Positions 54,019-63,549 are shown, counted from the first letter of the stretch. The stretch is 64,000 nucleotides of DNA from Nocardia sp. alder85J (GCF_020176955.2 NZ_JAIUCZ020000009.1:124001-188000), one strand, 5' to 3'. Translations and numbers: made by a program. Notes: generated by a model from the letters alone, not told the origin.

Positions 54019-55116
54019 ATGCGAACCCGAGCCGCCCTGTTGCGAGATCCGGCTGCGCCCTACAGCCTCGAGGACATCGAACTGGGGGAACCCCGCGACG
54101 ACGAATTATTGGTCCGGATCGTCGGCGCCGGGATGTGCCACACCGATCTCATCCCCCGGCTGATCCCGATCTTCCCGGTGCCGATGGTGCTCGGCCACGA
54201 GGGCGCGGGTGTCGTGGAGGCGGTCGGCCGCGGCATCACCGGGATCGCCCCCGGCGACCATGTCGTCCTCAGCTTCGAATCGTGCGGTCACTGCGCGCGC
54301 TGCCATACCGGCGAACCGGCCTACTGTCAGCATTTCGACCAGGCCAACACCTCCGGGCTGCGGCTGGACGGCAGCGCGGGGGCGACCTCGGCCGCCGGGG
54401 AATCGGTGGCGAACCGCTGGTTCGGCCAGGGCAGCTTCGCCGGGCACGCGGTGGCCACCGCGCGCAATGTGGTGCCCGTCGACAAGGAGCTGCCGCTGGA
54501 GATCCTCGCCCCGCTCGGGTGCGGGATCCAGACCGGCGCGGCCTCGGTGCTGCTGGCGATGAACGTGCGCGCCGGTGACAGCATCGCGGTCTTCGGCGCC
54601 GGCGCGGTCGGGCTGTCGGCGGTGATGGCCGCCGCGGTCGCGGGCGCGTCGGAGATCATCGCGGTCGACCTGAACCCCGGACGCCGGGAACTGGCCGCCG
54701 AACTCGGTGCGACCGTCACCTACGACGGCGCCGATCCGGAGATCGCCGAGAAGATCAAGGACCGCACCCGCGGCGGAGTGAACTACGCCTTCGACACCAC
54801 CGGGGTGCCCGGGGTGGCCGTCACCGCGTTGAGCTCGCTGGCCATCCGGGGTTTCCTCGGGTTGGTCGGTATCGGTTTCGAGGAGCTGCGGATCAATCCG
54901 CTGCTGCTCGGTGGCGGCCGGTCGCTGTCGTATCTGCTGGAGGGCGGCGCGGTGCCACAGACCTTCGTGCCGCGCCTGATCGACCTGTGGCAGCGCGGGA
55001 AGTTCCCCTTCGAGAAGCTGATCAAGACCTATCCGCTGGCCGACATCGATCTCGCCGAGGCCGATGCGCGCAAGGGTGACACCGTGAAACCGGTGCTGCT
55101 GCCGCAGCAGAACTGA
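54019..55116 (+). CDS. Zinc-dependent alcohol dehydrogenase (MDR family)
   Basis: A 365-residue medium-chain dehydrogenase. The catalytic zinc ligands appear as Cys40 (GMCHTD), His60-Glu61 (GHEGAG) and a Cys in PLGCGIQTG. The structural zinc site has Cys89, 92, 95 and 103. The cofactor loop is FGAGAVGLSAV followed by VDLNPGR, whose Asp suggests NAD. It resembles aryl-alcohol dehydrogenases such as XylB. GAGGACAAC precedes the ATG. It starts a three-gene plus-strand operon with an AttH-like protein and a thiolase. Confidence 0.9.
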   Translation: MRTRAALLRDPAAPYSLEDIELGEPRDDELLVRIVGAGMCHTDLIPRLIPIFPVPMVLGHEGAGVVEAVGRGITGIAPGDHVVLSFESCGHCARCHTGEPAYCQHFDQANTSGLRLDGSAGATSAAGESVANRWFGQGSFAGHAVATARNVVPVDKELPLEILAPLGCGIQTGAASVLLAMNVRAGDSIAVFGAGAVGLSAVMAAAVAGASEIIAVDLNPGRRELAAELGATVTYDGADPEIAEKIKDRTRGGVNYAFDTTGVPGVAVTALSSLAIRGFLGLVGIGFEELRINPLLLGGGRSLSYLLEGGAVPQTFVPRLIDLWQRGKFPFEKLIKTYPLADIDLAEADARKGDTVKPVLLPQQN

Positions 55117-55126
55117 AGGGCAGGCT

Positions 55127-56158
55127 GTGACCGCCTCCGCGCACTCCATGTTCACCGAGGCCCTCGCGCCGGAACACGAGTACCGGCATGCTCCGGACGA
55201 CGATCCGGCCTACAACGAGAGCACCTACTACAACTTCGCGGGCGAGTCGGGTGTGGTCGGTTTCCTGCGGGTGGCGATGCAGCAGAACCAGCCGTCCGGA
55301 CAGGCCACCGCGCTGATCTTCGTCCCGGACGGGCCGGCACTGTTCTTCTTCGAGCGCACGACGGCGATCTCCGCGGACGAACTCGCCGTCGGCGGCGTGC
55401 GGATCGAGGTGCTGGAACCACATCGGCGGCAGCGGCTGAGCTTCGCCGGGCGGATGGCGGCGTTCGAGGATCCGCGGGTGCTCGCCGATCCGGGTACCGC
55501 GTTGCGGACCGCACCCCGCGAGGAGGTCGCGGTCGATCTGACGGTGACCGGCCACGGGGTGTCGTTCGGCACCAGCGGGACCGATCCTTCGCACGTGCTG
55601 GAGGATTCGCTCGCGGTCGGCCACTACGAGCAGTTCATCCGGCTCGACGGCGACGTGCGGGTGGGGGACCGGACCCTCGCCGTGCGCGGCGGCGGCCTGC
55701 GCGACCACTCCTGGGGGCCGCGCGACTGGTCCGGCCCGCTGTTCTACCGCTGGGTGACAGCGACTTTCGAGGACGGCTCGGCGGTGATGGCGCTGGAGGT
55801 CGCGCGCCGCGACGGCGTCACCACCCGGCGCGCGGCGGCGGTCACCGGCGGGGCCGCCGCCGAGGCCGAGCTGACCGCGGTCACCGTCGACCGCACCGAG
55901 GACGGTTTCGGCCACCGGGTCGCCTGCGAATTCACCACTGCCGCAGGGGGTCTGGTGGTGACCGGGGTGGCCCGGCAGCCCGCGCGGTTCGTACCGCTGC
56001 GGCATGTCACGACCGCGCCGGACGGTACCCGCTCGGTCACCCGGATCGGTTATTCCGCATACGAATTCACCGCTTCGGACGGGCGGCGGGGGCTCGGCAT
56101 CGTCGAGATGCTCGACCAGCTCCCCGCCGGAGCGGCGGAACAGGAAGGCAAGTCATGA
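55127..56158 (+). CDS. AttH/CrtC-like protein, function unknown
   Basis: This 343-residue protein resembles the AttH / hydroxyneurosporene-synthase-like lipocalin group, with GGGLRDHSWGPRDWSGP as its clearest motif (Asp, His, Trp). CrtC relatives hydrate carbon-carbon double bonds in isoprenoids, but members next to acyl-CoA genes have unknown roles. The GTG start lies 10 bp after the dehydrogenase, and its stop overlaps the thiolase ATG. The context suggests processing or binding of a hydrophobic CoA ester or alcohol. Confidence 0.72.
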   Translation: MTASAHSMFTEALAPEHEYRHAPDDDPAYNESTYYNFAGESGVVGFLRVAMQQNQPSGQATALIFVPDGPALFFFERTTAISADELAVGGVRIEVLEPHRRQRLSFAGRMAAFEDPRVLADPGTALRTAPREEVAVDLTVTGHGVSFGTSGTDPSHVLEDSLAVGHYEQFIRLDGDVRVGDRTLAVRGGGLRDHSWGPRDWSGPLFYRWVTATFEDGSAVMALEVARRDGVTTRRAAAVTGGAAAEAELTAVTVDRTEDGFGHRVACEFTTAAGGLVVTGVARQPARFVPLRHVTTAPDGTRSVTRIGYSAYEFTASDGRRGLGIVEMLDQLPAGAAEQEGKS

Positions 56159-57294
56159 GAGACGCAGTGATCGTCGGTGCGGTCCGCACGCCGATCGGCA
56201 AGCGCAACGGCGCCTACGCGGCCGTGCACCCGGTGGACCTGTCGGCGCATGTGCTGCGCGCGCTGGCCGAGCGGACCGGGATCGATCCGGCCGTCGTCGA
56301 CGACGTGATCTGGGGCTGCGTGCAGCCGGTGGGCCCGCAGTCGCTCAACATGGCCCGCAACGCGGTGCTCGCGGCGGGCTGGCCGGAGTCGGTGCCCGGC
56401 ACCACCCTGGACCGGCAGTGCGGATCCTCGCAGCAGACAGCGCATTTCGCGGCCGCCGTGGTGATGTCCGGCCAGGCCGACGTGGTGGTGGCCGGTGGGG
56501 CCGAGGTGATGAGCGTGGTGCCGATGGGTTCGGTGACCGCCGGTGACCTCGGCGAGCCGTACGGCCCGCTGTTCACCGAGCGCTATCCCACCACGCCGCA
56601 TCAGGGTCTCGGCGCGGAGGCGATCGCCGAAAAGTGGGGCCTGTCCCGGCAGCAACTCGACGAATTCTCGCTGCGCTCACACCAGTTGGCGGCCGCGGCC
56701 ATCGACGGCGGCGCGTTCGCCGCGCAGTACGTGGAGATTCCGGGCACCGGCCTGACCGCCGATCAGGGCCTGCGCCGCACCACCACGCTGGAGGCGCTGG
56801 GCAAGCTGCCGCCGGCCTTCCAGGAGGGCGGCGTCATCCACGCCGGCAACTCCTCGCAGATTTCCGACGGCGCCGGCGCGCTGCTGATCACCACCAGCGA
56901 GAAGGCGACGCAGCTGGGCCTGAAACCGCTGGTACGCCTGCACAGTTTCGCCGTCGCCGGCAGCGATCCGGTGCTCATGCTCACCGGCCCGATCCCGGCC
57001 ACCGCCGCCGCGTTGTCGCGCGCGAACCTGTCGATCGGCGATATCGGCGCCTTCGAGATCAACGAGGCATTCGCCTCGGTGCCCCTGGCCTGGCAGGCCG
57101 AAACCGGTGCGGCCGCAGACCGTCTGAACCCGCTCGGCGGCGCGATCGCGGTCGGCCATCCCCTCGGCGGCTCCGGCGCCATCCTGATGACCCGCCTGGT
57201 CCACCATATGGTCGACAACGGGATCCGCTACGGCTTGCAGAGCATGTGCGAGGGTGGTGGCATGGCGAATGCCACTGTGCTCGAACTGCTCTGA
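56155..57294 (+). CDS. Thiolase (acetyl-CoA acyltransferase)
   Basis: A 379-residue thiolase with the complete catalytic set: Cys89 in LDRQCGSSQQT, His335 in AVGHPLGGSG and Cys365 in SMCEGGGMANA. NEAFASVPLAW is conserved. The ATG overlaps the previous stop (ATGA). It should release acetyl-CoA or propionyl-CoA from a 3-oxoacyl-CoA. The operon ends at the strong hairpin at 57333. Confidence 0.92.
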   Translation: MRDAVIVGAVRTPIGKRNGAYAAVHPVDLSAHVLRALAERTGIDPAVVDDVIWGCVQPVGPQSLNMARNAVLAAGWPESVPGTTLDRQCGSSQQTAHFAAAVVMSGQADVVVAGGAEVMSVVPMGSVTAGDLGEPYGPLFTERYPTTPHQGLGAEAIAEKWGLSRQQLDEFSLRSHQLAAAAIDGGAFAAQYVEIPGTGLTADQGLRRTTTLEALGKLPPAFQEGGVIHAGNSSQISDGAGALLITTSEKATQLGLKPLVRLHSFAVAGSDPVLMLTGPIPATAAALSRANLSIGDIGAFEINEAFASVPLAWQAETGAAADRLNPLGGAIAVGHPLGGSGAILMTRLVHHMVDNGIRYGLQSMCEGGGMANATVLELL

Positions 57295-57332
57295 CCTCGA
57301 GCCCCGCTGACCGGCTCAGCGCCGAGCCGACC

Positions 57333-57364
57333 GGCCGCCGATGATCTCACGATCATCGGCGGCC
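57333..57364. terminator. Bidirectional terminator hairpin
   Basis: A perfect 14-bp stem, GGCCGCCGATGATC and GATCATCGGCGGCC, has a TCAC loop. It fills the gap between the convergent thiolase and phosphotransferase genes. It lacks a T-run but its symmetry and place suit termination from both sides. Confidence 0.7.
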
Positions 57365-57378
57365 GCCGCATTCCCGGC

Positions 57379-58413
57379 TCAGCCCAGCTGTGCGCCGAGT
57401 TCGAGTACCTGGGCGGCGGAGCGGCGGACCATGGTGGTGAACATCCGGTCGCCGCGTTCGGTACGTTTGACCGCCATCGCGGCCAAGGCGCCGATGAAAT
57501 AGCCCTGGAAGGCGTATTTGGTGTAGTCCCGCAGGCAGTCCGCGAGGCGGTAGCCGGTGACGCCGCGGCGGCACAGTTCGTCGTGGTAGTGGCGGACCAG
57601 GTCGTGTTCGGTGGATCGGCGCTGGTCGGCGGGCAGGGCCGTGCCCAGGAAGTACGATACGTCCAGCAGGCCCGGCCCGCGGGCGACCGTCTGCCAGTCC
57701 ACCACCGCGACGATGCCGGGCTCGGGGGCGAACAGCAGGTTGTCGGGACGGAAGTCGCCGTGCTGCACGGTGTCCGGGCCCTCTGCCTGGCGGGCGAAGT
57801 ATTCGGGCAGGTGGTCGAACAGCCGCCGGCCGACGGCGATCGTGTCCGGGTCCAGCAGATCGGCGTAGCGGCGGCAGAAGACCGGGAACGCCGCGCTCAT
57901 GGCCGCCACCGCCGCGGCCGGGCGGGTGCCGCGGCCGCCGGGCAGCCACGCCAGGTCCCGCAGCGCCGGATCGGCCCAGCGCGGGGCGTGCAGCCCGGCC
58001 GCCTCCGACAGCACCACCGCGGCCTCCTCCGGTGTGCAGCCGGTCAGCTGGTCACCGGCGCGGTAGGCCGAGAGGTCCTCCATCAGCAGTGCGAAATCCG
58101 TGCCGTCCGAGGAGATCTCGGCGTGCCGGCAGATCGGGACCCGGACCCCGAGCGCCGGTGCGAGCTGCTGGTAGAAACGCACCTCGCGCAGATAGCTCTG
58201 CTCCGCCACGCCGGTGCGCAGACTGGTCTCGTCGGCCGAGGTGACCTTGAGGACCACCCGGCGCTCGCCCTCGCCGTCGACGGTGAACTCCACGCGATAG
58301 GTGTCGGCCACCTGACCGGTGCCCAGCGGGGCGTGGCGCACGTCGTGCACGGCGCCCGGGTCCAGTCCGAGGGCGCGGGCGAGCCACTTCTCGTCGAGAT
58401 CGGCTATGCGCAC
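57379..58413 (-). CDS. APH-fold phosphotransferase-like protein
   Basis: A 344-residue kinase-fold protein has the catalytic loop TVQHGDFRPDN (H218, D220, N225), the metal ligand Asp239 in VVDWQT and the ATP-site lysine in VVLKVTS. It is homologous to 26893-27969. GTG 58413 follows GGGAG and overlaps the stop of the luciferase-like gene by 10 bp. Occurrence in both acyl-CoA regulons of this window supports a catabolic role, such as phosphorylating a hydroxyacyl-CoA before elimination, rather than antibiotic resistance. Confidence 0.83.
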   Translation of the reverse strand: MRIADLDEKWLARALGLDPGAVHDVRHAPLGTGQVADTYRVEFTVDGEGERRVVLKVTSADETSLRTGVAEQSYLREVRFYQQLAPALGVRVPICRHAEISSDGTDFALLMEDLSAYRAGDQLTGCTPEEAAVVLSEAAGLHAPRWADPALRDLAWLPGGRGTRPAAAVAAMSAAFPVFCRRYADLLDPDTIAVGRRLFDHLPEYFARQAEGPDTVQHGDFRPDNLLFAPEPGIVAVVDWQTVARGPGLLDVSYFLGTALPADQRRSTEHDLVRHYHDELCRRGVTGYRLADCLRDYTKYAFQGYFIGALAAMAVKRTERGDRMFTTMVRRSAAQVLELGAQLG

Positions 58414-59498
58414 GCCGAACTCCCGGTGACCGCGCGATAGGCCGCGACGACGGGTTCGAGTTCGTCGGGGGAGGCGCCGTGCAGGATCACCCGGTCGGCG
58501 CCGAGGTCGAATTCGGTGCGGATACGGTCGGCGCACTGGGCGGCCGTGCCGGTGGCGGCGTGGCGCAGCCATTCGCCGGGGATCAACTCCGCGATGTGCT
58601 CCAGTTGCGCGGTGGTGGCCGCGGCGTCGATCGCGCCCCGCACCGACCGGACCACCGGATCCTCCCGGAACCGTTGCAGCACGGCCGGATCCCAGCCGTT
58701 GGTGCGCACCAGCAGGTCGCCGTAGCCGGTGAGATAGGTGGCCAGCCGGCCGACGGTCTTCATCAGCCGGACCGGTTCCGGCAGGTGGTCGCCGACGGTG
58801 GCCAGGCAGGACCACACCCGGACCTCGTCGGGGTCACGCCCGGCCTGCTCGGCCGCGGTCTTGACGATCGAGACGCTGCGTTGCAGCGTCTCCGGGGTGA
58901 AATAGGTGTGCAGGACGACATCGTCGAAGGCGCGCCCGCCCAGGGCGAGGGTGTCGGGACCGAACGCCACCAGTCCGAGCGGGATCCGCTCGTCGAAGCT
59001 CGGATCCAGGACGAGGACCGGATACTTCCCCATCGGCCCGTCGTGCCCGAGGATCACCTCCCCGCGCCACAACCGGCGCATCACCCCCGCCCAGTCCTCC
59101 ATCTGCGCGGTGGTGACCGCGGGAATGCCGTAGGCGGCGTACAGCGCGGCGATGCCGCGGCCGATGCCGAGGGTGAACCGGCCGCCGGACAACCGGTGCA
59201 GGGTGGTGGCCCAGGAGGCGGTGATCAGCGGATGGCGGGTGTTGTGGTTGGTGGCCGCGGTGGCGATCTGCGTCCGCTCGGTGACCGCGCAGGCGGCGCC
59301 GACCAGGGAGGACGCCTCCTTGACGTTCCAGCGCTCGGACAGGAACGCGGTACCGAAACCGAGCTCCTCGCCGCGGCGGGCCTGCGCGGGCAGTGCGGCG
59401 GGACCCTCGCTTCCGGCCCCGGCCAGCAGGTAGTAGCCCAGTTCGGTGAGTGGGCGCAGGGCGCCGGGCGCGGCGGCCCGATCAGCGTCGCCGGCCAT
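58404..59498 (-). CDS. Luciferase-like F420-dependent oxidoreductase
   Basis: A 364-residue TIM-barrel oxidoreductase of the LLM class. It has TATNHNTRHPL-type sequence (ATAATNHNTRHPLITA), LSGGRFTLGIGRG and FGPDTLALGG, all usual for F420- or flavin-dependent members. It would reduce or oxidise a carbonyl or double bond. It is the first gene of the minus-strand pair with the phosphotransferase and divergent from the ligase at 59702, with a perfect operator B between them. Confidence 0.85.
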   Translation of the reverse strand: MAGDADRAAAPGALRPLTELGYYLLAGAGSEGPAALPAQARRGEELGFGTAFLSERWNVKEASSLVGAACAVTERTQIATAATNHNTRHPLITASWATTLHRLSGGRFTLGIGRGIAALYAAYGIPAVTTAQMEDWAGVMRRLWRGEVILGHDGPMGKYPVLVLDPSFDERIPLGLVAFGPDTLALGGRAFDDVVLHTYFTPETLQRSVSIVKTAAEQAGRDPDEVRVWSCLATVGDHLPEPVRLMKTVGRLATYLTGYGDLLVRTNGWDPAVLQRFREDPVVRSVRGAIDAAATTAQLEHIAELIPGEWLRHAATGTAAQCADRIRTEFDLGADRVILHGASPDELEPVVAAYRAVTGSSACA

Positions 59499-59561
59499 GG
59501 GTCAGCCTCCAGTGTGTTGAATCATGAAGCCCGTTCCGGGGATTCGCGGCAAATGCCATGG

Positions 59562-59577
59562 CCAACCAATTGGTTGA
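59562..59577. promoter_or_regulatory. Operator B, copy 3 (perfect core)
   Basis: CCAACCA-AT-TGGTTGA contains the exact palindrome CAACCAATTGGTTG. It lies 63 bp upstream of the luciferase-like gene and 124 bp upstream of the ligase, in a divergent promoter region. Confidence 0.78.
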
Positions 59578-59701
59578 CTATTATGACGACGACAATAGTA
59601 CGAGATTCCGGTTGCCCATACCGCAGATTGCACCGAAAAGCTGAACCATCGGTGAAAGTATTGGAGGACAGGATGATTCGAATCGACAGACTGGAGCTGC
59701 G

Positions 59702-61240
59702 GTGATACGAACGGTACCCCCGGACATCGTCTCCCGGTACGAGGCGGCGGGGTGGTGGACTCGCGACTCCCTCGGTGACCTGCTGGCGCGCGGCCTGGCC
59801 GCCGCCCCGGACACCACCTTCACGGTGCACTCGGCGGTGCGGCCGTGGGCGGGTACCTGGGCCGAGGTCGAGCTGTCGGCGCGGCGGCTGGCCGCCGGGC
59901 TGCGCGCCCGCGGGGTCGAGCCCGGTGACGTGGTCGCCTTCCAGCTGCCCAACTGGGCCGAGGCGGCCGTGGTGTTCTGGGCCTCGGCCTTCCTCGGCGC
60001 GGTGGTGGTGCCGATCGTGCACTTCTACCGGCACAGGGAACTCGAATACATCCTGCGGGTGGCCGCGCCGAAGGTGTTCGTCACCGCCGCGGAGTTCGGG
60101 CCGCTGCGGTACGAGCCCGAGCTGAGCGCCGGGGTCCCGATCGTCGGCGTCGTCGGCCACGACTTCGACGACCTGTTCGCCGCCGAGCCGATGACCGGTG
60201 TCGCCGCGGTGGATCCGGGGCAGCCGGCGGTGATCGCGTTCACCTCCGGCACCACGCGCAATCCCAAGGGCGTGCTGCACTCCCATCGGTCGCTGGGCTG
60301 TGAGACGCGGCAGCTGGCGGGCATGCACCCGCACGATCAGCTGCCCTCGGTGACCGCGGCCCCGGTCGGCCACTTCATCGGCATGCTGAGCGCCTTCCTG
60401 ATCCCGGTGCTGCTCGGCACCCCGGTGACCCTGGTCGACACCTGGAATCCGGAGCAGATGCTGGGGCTGCTCGAACAGGGGCTGACCGTCGGCGGCGGCG
60501 TGCCCTACTACTTCACCAGCCTGATGGACCACCCGGACTTCACCGCCGAACACCAGAGCCGGCTGCGGTACGCGCCGATGGGCGGCTCCTCGATCCCGGC
60601 GGCGGTCAGCACGCGGCTGGCGGCGGCCGGGGTCACCGTGTACCGCTCGTACGGCAGCACCGAGCACCCCTCCATCACCGGATCGAGATATACCGCGCCG
60701 GAGGACAAACGGCTCTACACCGACGGCGTGCCCATGCCGGGGGTGGAGATCCGGCTGGCCGACGACGGCGAGATCCTCAGCCGCGGACCGGATCTGTGCC
60801 TGGGCTACGTCGACGACGAGCTGACCGCGACGATGTTCGACGACGAAGGCTGGTACCACACCGGCGATATCGGCATCCTGGACGCCGACGGCTACCTCGG
60901 CATCACCGACCGGAAATCGGATGTGATCATCCGCGGCGGCGAGAACATCAGCGCGCTGGAGGTGGAGGAGGCGCTGCTGGCCATGCCCGCCGTCGCCGAG
61001 GCCGCGGTGGTGGCCGCCCCGGACGCCCGGCTGGGCGAGCACGCGGCGGCCGTGGTGCGGCTGCGGCCGGGCCACGAGCCGCCGACGATGTCGCAACTGC
61101 GCGATCATTTCGCCGAAGCCGGTCTGGCCAAACAGAAATGGCCGGAGGAGCTGCACGCCGTGGACGAGTTCCCGCGCACGCCCAGCGGCAAGGTCCAGAA
61201 GTTCCGGTTGCGCGCGCAACTGGCCGCGGGCGAACTCTGA
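59702..61240 (+). CDS. Acyl-CoA synthetase, class I adenylate-forming
   Basis: A 512-residue ligase has the ATP loop FTSGTTRNPKG (Arg in place of Gly before NPKG), YGSTEHPSITG, YHTGDIGILDADGYL, the hinge RKSDVIIRGGENISALEVE and the lysine motif TPSGKVQKFRL. GTG 59702 follows TGGAG. It is convergent with the cupin gene 20 bp away. The sequence resembles 2,3-dihydroxybenzoate/cyclohexanecarboxylate-type ligases, but the substrate cannot be named. Confidence 0.9.
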   Translation: MIRTVPPDIVSRYEAAGWWTRDSLGDLLARGLAAAPDTTFTVHSAVRPWAGTWAEVELSARRLAAGLRARGVEPGDVVAFQLPNWAEAAVVFWASAFLGAVVVPIVHFYRHRELEYILRVAAPKVFVTAAEFGPLRYEPELSAGVPIVGVVGHDFDDLFAAEPMTGVAAVDPGQPAVIAFTSGTTRNPKGVLHSHRSLGCETRQLAGMHPHDQLPSVTAAPVGHFIGMLSAFLIPVLLGTPVTLVDTWNPEQMLGLLEQGLTVGGGVPYYFTSLMDHPDFTAEHQSRLRYAPMGGSSIPAAVSTRLAAAGVTVYRSYGSTEHPSITGSRYTAPEDKRLYTDGVPMPGVEIRLADDGEILSRGPDLCLGYVDDELTATMFDDEGWYHTGDIGILDADGYLGITDRKSDVIIRGGENISALEVEEALLAMPAVAEAAVVAAPDARLGEHAAAVVRLRPGHEPPTMSQLRDHFAEAGLAKQKWPEELHAVDEFPRTPSGKVQKFRLRAQLAAGEL

Positions 61241-61260
61241 TCGGGCCGGTGGCGCCGCGG

Positions 61261-61785
61261 TCAGGCCGGCTGCGGCGCCGCCGGGCCGCCCGGCGCCACC
61301 CAGGCGGCGTGATTGGCGGTGGCCGCGTCGATGATCGGCTGCCAGCGCTGCGGCGTCTGGTCGGCGATCTTCATGTCGAACGACGTCGAGTTGCGGAACT
61401 CCAGCACCTCGGCGCCCTCCGGGCCCGCCGAATACGCGTAGACGGCATCGGATTCGATGAAGAAGCCCTCACCGGCCTTCAGCACCCGGTTGCCCATGAC
61501 GATCTCCCCGGACACCACGTAGTACAGGCAGTCCGCCGAATGACTGTGCCGCGGCAGCAGATAGCCCGGCCCGAACCAGGCGTGCACGAGGCTGAACGCG
61601 TCCGGGCCGCCGGAACCCTTGAACAGCACCGTGACCCGGCTGCCGTCGTTGATCGGGCCCAGGTCGTGGGCCTCGAAGACGGACGGGTCGATGGCAGGCG
61701 GCGACATCATGCCGTCGTCGTCGAGGCTCACCCGGTCCTCGGTGCGATAGAAGACCATCGCCTTGCCGTGCTGATTCGTCGACAT
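61261..61785 (-). CDS. Cupin-domain protein
   Basis: A 174-residue single-domain cupin. LLPRHSHSADCLYYVVSGEI carries the metal-binding His pair and Glu of motif 1, and GEGFFIESDAVYAYSAG corresponds to motif 2, where the usual His is replaced. Two adjacent ATGs overlap the ligase stop; I use the second (61785) because AGGAG is then five bases away. It may sense or bind a metabolite, or be a small dioxygenase or isomerase. It is co-transcribed with the ligase upstream. Confidence 0.8.
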   Translation of the reverse strand: MSTNQHGKAMVFYRTEDRVSLDDDGMMSPPAIDPSVFEAHDLGPINDGSRVTVLFKGSGGPDAFSLVHAWFGPGYLLPRHSHSADCLYYVVSGEIVMGNRVLKAGEGFFIESDAVYAYSAGPEGAEVLEFRNSTSFDMKIADQTPQRWQPIIDAATANHAAWVAPGGPAAPQPA

Positions 61786-63452
61786 CATTGCTCCTGCGCA
61801 ATCTCGATGGGGCCGCGAGGTTTTCGCGGTGTTGCCGCTGTGCCCGGTGCCGGTCGGCCGTTGACGCTCTGCCGCACCAGGAAGCGCTGGACCTTCCCCG
61901 AGGCGGTCATCGGCAGCGAGTCGACGAAATGCCAGGCGCTCGGGATCTTGAAGTACGCGACCCGCTCCCGCAGATAGTCGGTCAGCTCGTCGCCGCCGAC
62001 CCGCGATCCCGCGGCCCGGATCACCACGCCCGCAACGCGTTCGCCGAGGCGTTCGTCGTCGACGCCGACCAGTACCACGTCGGCGATGCCGGGGTGGGCG
62101 ATCAGGACCTCCTCCACCTCGGCGGGGTAGACGTTCTCGCCGCCGCGGATGATCACGTCCCGCTGCCGGCCCCGGAAGGTCAGGTAGCCCGCGGCGTCCA
62201 TGGAGGCCAGATCGCCGGTGTGCAGGAAGCCGTCCGGGCCGATGGTCTCGGCGGTCTTGTCCGGCATCCGCCAGTAGCCGTCCATCAGATACGGCGAGCG
62301 GATCCGCAGTTCGCCGATCTCGCCCAGCGGCACCGGCGCATCGGTGGCCGGATCGACGATCCGGATCTCCGAACCCGCCACCGGACGGCCGATCGTGGTG
62401 GAGACGGTGAGATCGTCGGCGTCGGGCGGGGTGTGGGTGGCGGTCGGGCATTCCGACTGCCCGTAGGTGACGGTCACCGCCGCGCCGAACACCTCGCGCA
62501 CGGTCTCGATGAGATGGCGGGTCACCGTCGCGCCGCCGGAACCCACCGACACCAGCCCGAGGTCGCGGCCGTCGCCGCCGAGCCGGTTCACGATGTCGGT
62601 GATCATCGTCGGCACGCCGCCGAGCCGGGTGACCATGCGCCGGCGCAGCAGGGTGACCACCCGATCCGCGTCGAACCGCTCCATCACCACCAGCGCGCAG
62701 GGCTTCAGCAGCCCACCCAGCACGATGTGGCAGAAGCCGCCGATATGGTGGTACGGAACGGGATTGAGCCAGATCTCGCCGTCGCGCGGCAGGTCGTACT
62801 CCAGCCGGGCGAGCGCGGCGTTGAGCAGGGCACGATGGCTGAGCACCGCGCCCTTGGCCCGCCCGGTGGTGCCGGAGGTGAACTGGATCAGGAACGGGTC
62901 GGTGGGTTTCACCCGCGGCAGCTCCGCCTGCGGCGCGTGCTCGGCCCAGCCGCGCACGGTGGCCAGTTCGAGTACCGGTGTGGTCCCGCACAATTCGCTC
63001 GCCCGTGCGGCCAGGTCGGCGCCGGTGCGGTCGGTGCCGGTGAAGACCAGTGCGGGCGTGGTCAGTTCCATCGCGTATCGGACCTCGGGGTCGGTCCAGG
63101 CGGTGTTGAATCCGGTGACCAGCAATCCGGCCAGTGCGCAACCATATTGCAGCACAACCCAATCCACGCTGTTGCGGGACCACACCGCGATCCGGTCGCC
63201 GGGCCGGGTGGCCGCGGCGAGGGCGCCCGCGACCGTGGTCGCCGCCCGGGACAGCTCCGCGAAGGTCAGCTGCTTCACCTCGTCGCCGTCGAACCAGATC
63301 AGCGCCGGGCGGTCGGCGGCGGATTCCGCCTGCCGGGCCAGTACCTGCGGGATCGACTCGTCCAGGATGCGATCGAGCCGATCGGCCTGCCATATCGACA
63401 GCGCGGCCTGCGCGTCGTCGGTCCCTGCCGGGCTCGTACTCGGGCTGCTCAT
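61785..63452 (-). CDS. Acyl-CoA synthetase, class I adenylate-forming
   Basis: A 555-residue ligase begins MSSPSTSPAG behind GGAGGACC. The ATP loop is FTSGTTGRAKGA, followed by VTYGQSECPTATH, LHTGDLASMDAAGYL, the hinge RQRDVIIRGGENVYPAEVE and the lysine motif TASGKVQRFLV. The Pro of PKG is Ala here. A C-terminal Pro/Arg-rich tail of ~25 residues follows. It is divergent from the dehydrogenase at 63619 with two operator-B copies between them. Confidence 0.9.
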   Translation of the reverse strand: MSSPSTSPAGTDDAQAALSIWQADRLDRILDESIPQVLARQAESAADRPALIWFDGDEVKQLTFAELSRAATTVAGALAAATRPGDRIAVWSRNSVDWVVLQYGCALAGLLVTGFNTAWTDPEVRYAMELTTPALVFTGTDRTGADLAARASELCGTTPVLELATVRGWAEHAPQAELPRVKPTDPFLIQFTSGTTGRAKGAVLSHRALLNAALARLEYDLPRDGEIWLNPVPYHHIGGFCHIVLGGLLKPCALVVMERFDADRVVTLLRRRMVTRLGGVPTMITDIVNRLGGDGRDLGLVSVGSGGATVTRHLIETVREVFGAAVTVTYGQSECPTATHTPPDADDLTVSTTIGRPVAGSEIRIVDPATDAPVPLGEIGELRIRSPYLMDGYWRMPDKTAETIGPDGFLHTGDLASMDAAGYLTFRGRQRDVIIRGGENVYPAEVEEVLIAHPGIADVVLVGVDDERLGERVAGVVIRAAGSRVGGDELTDYLRERVAYFKIPSAWHFVDSLPMTASGKVQRFLVRQSVNGRPAPGTAATPRKPRGPIEIAQEQ

Positions 63453-63549
63453 CGGCGGTCCTCCTTGCCGAGCAGTGCGGGGATGGCTCACCCGCCCAAC
63501 TGACGCGACACCGTGATGCGGCATCGCACTCGTGCGTGACGGTATCAAC

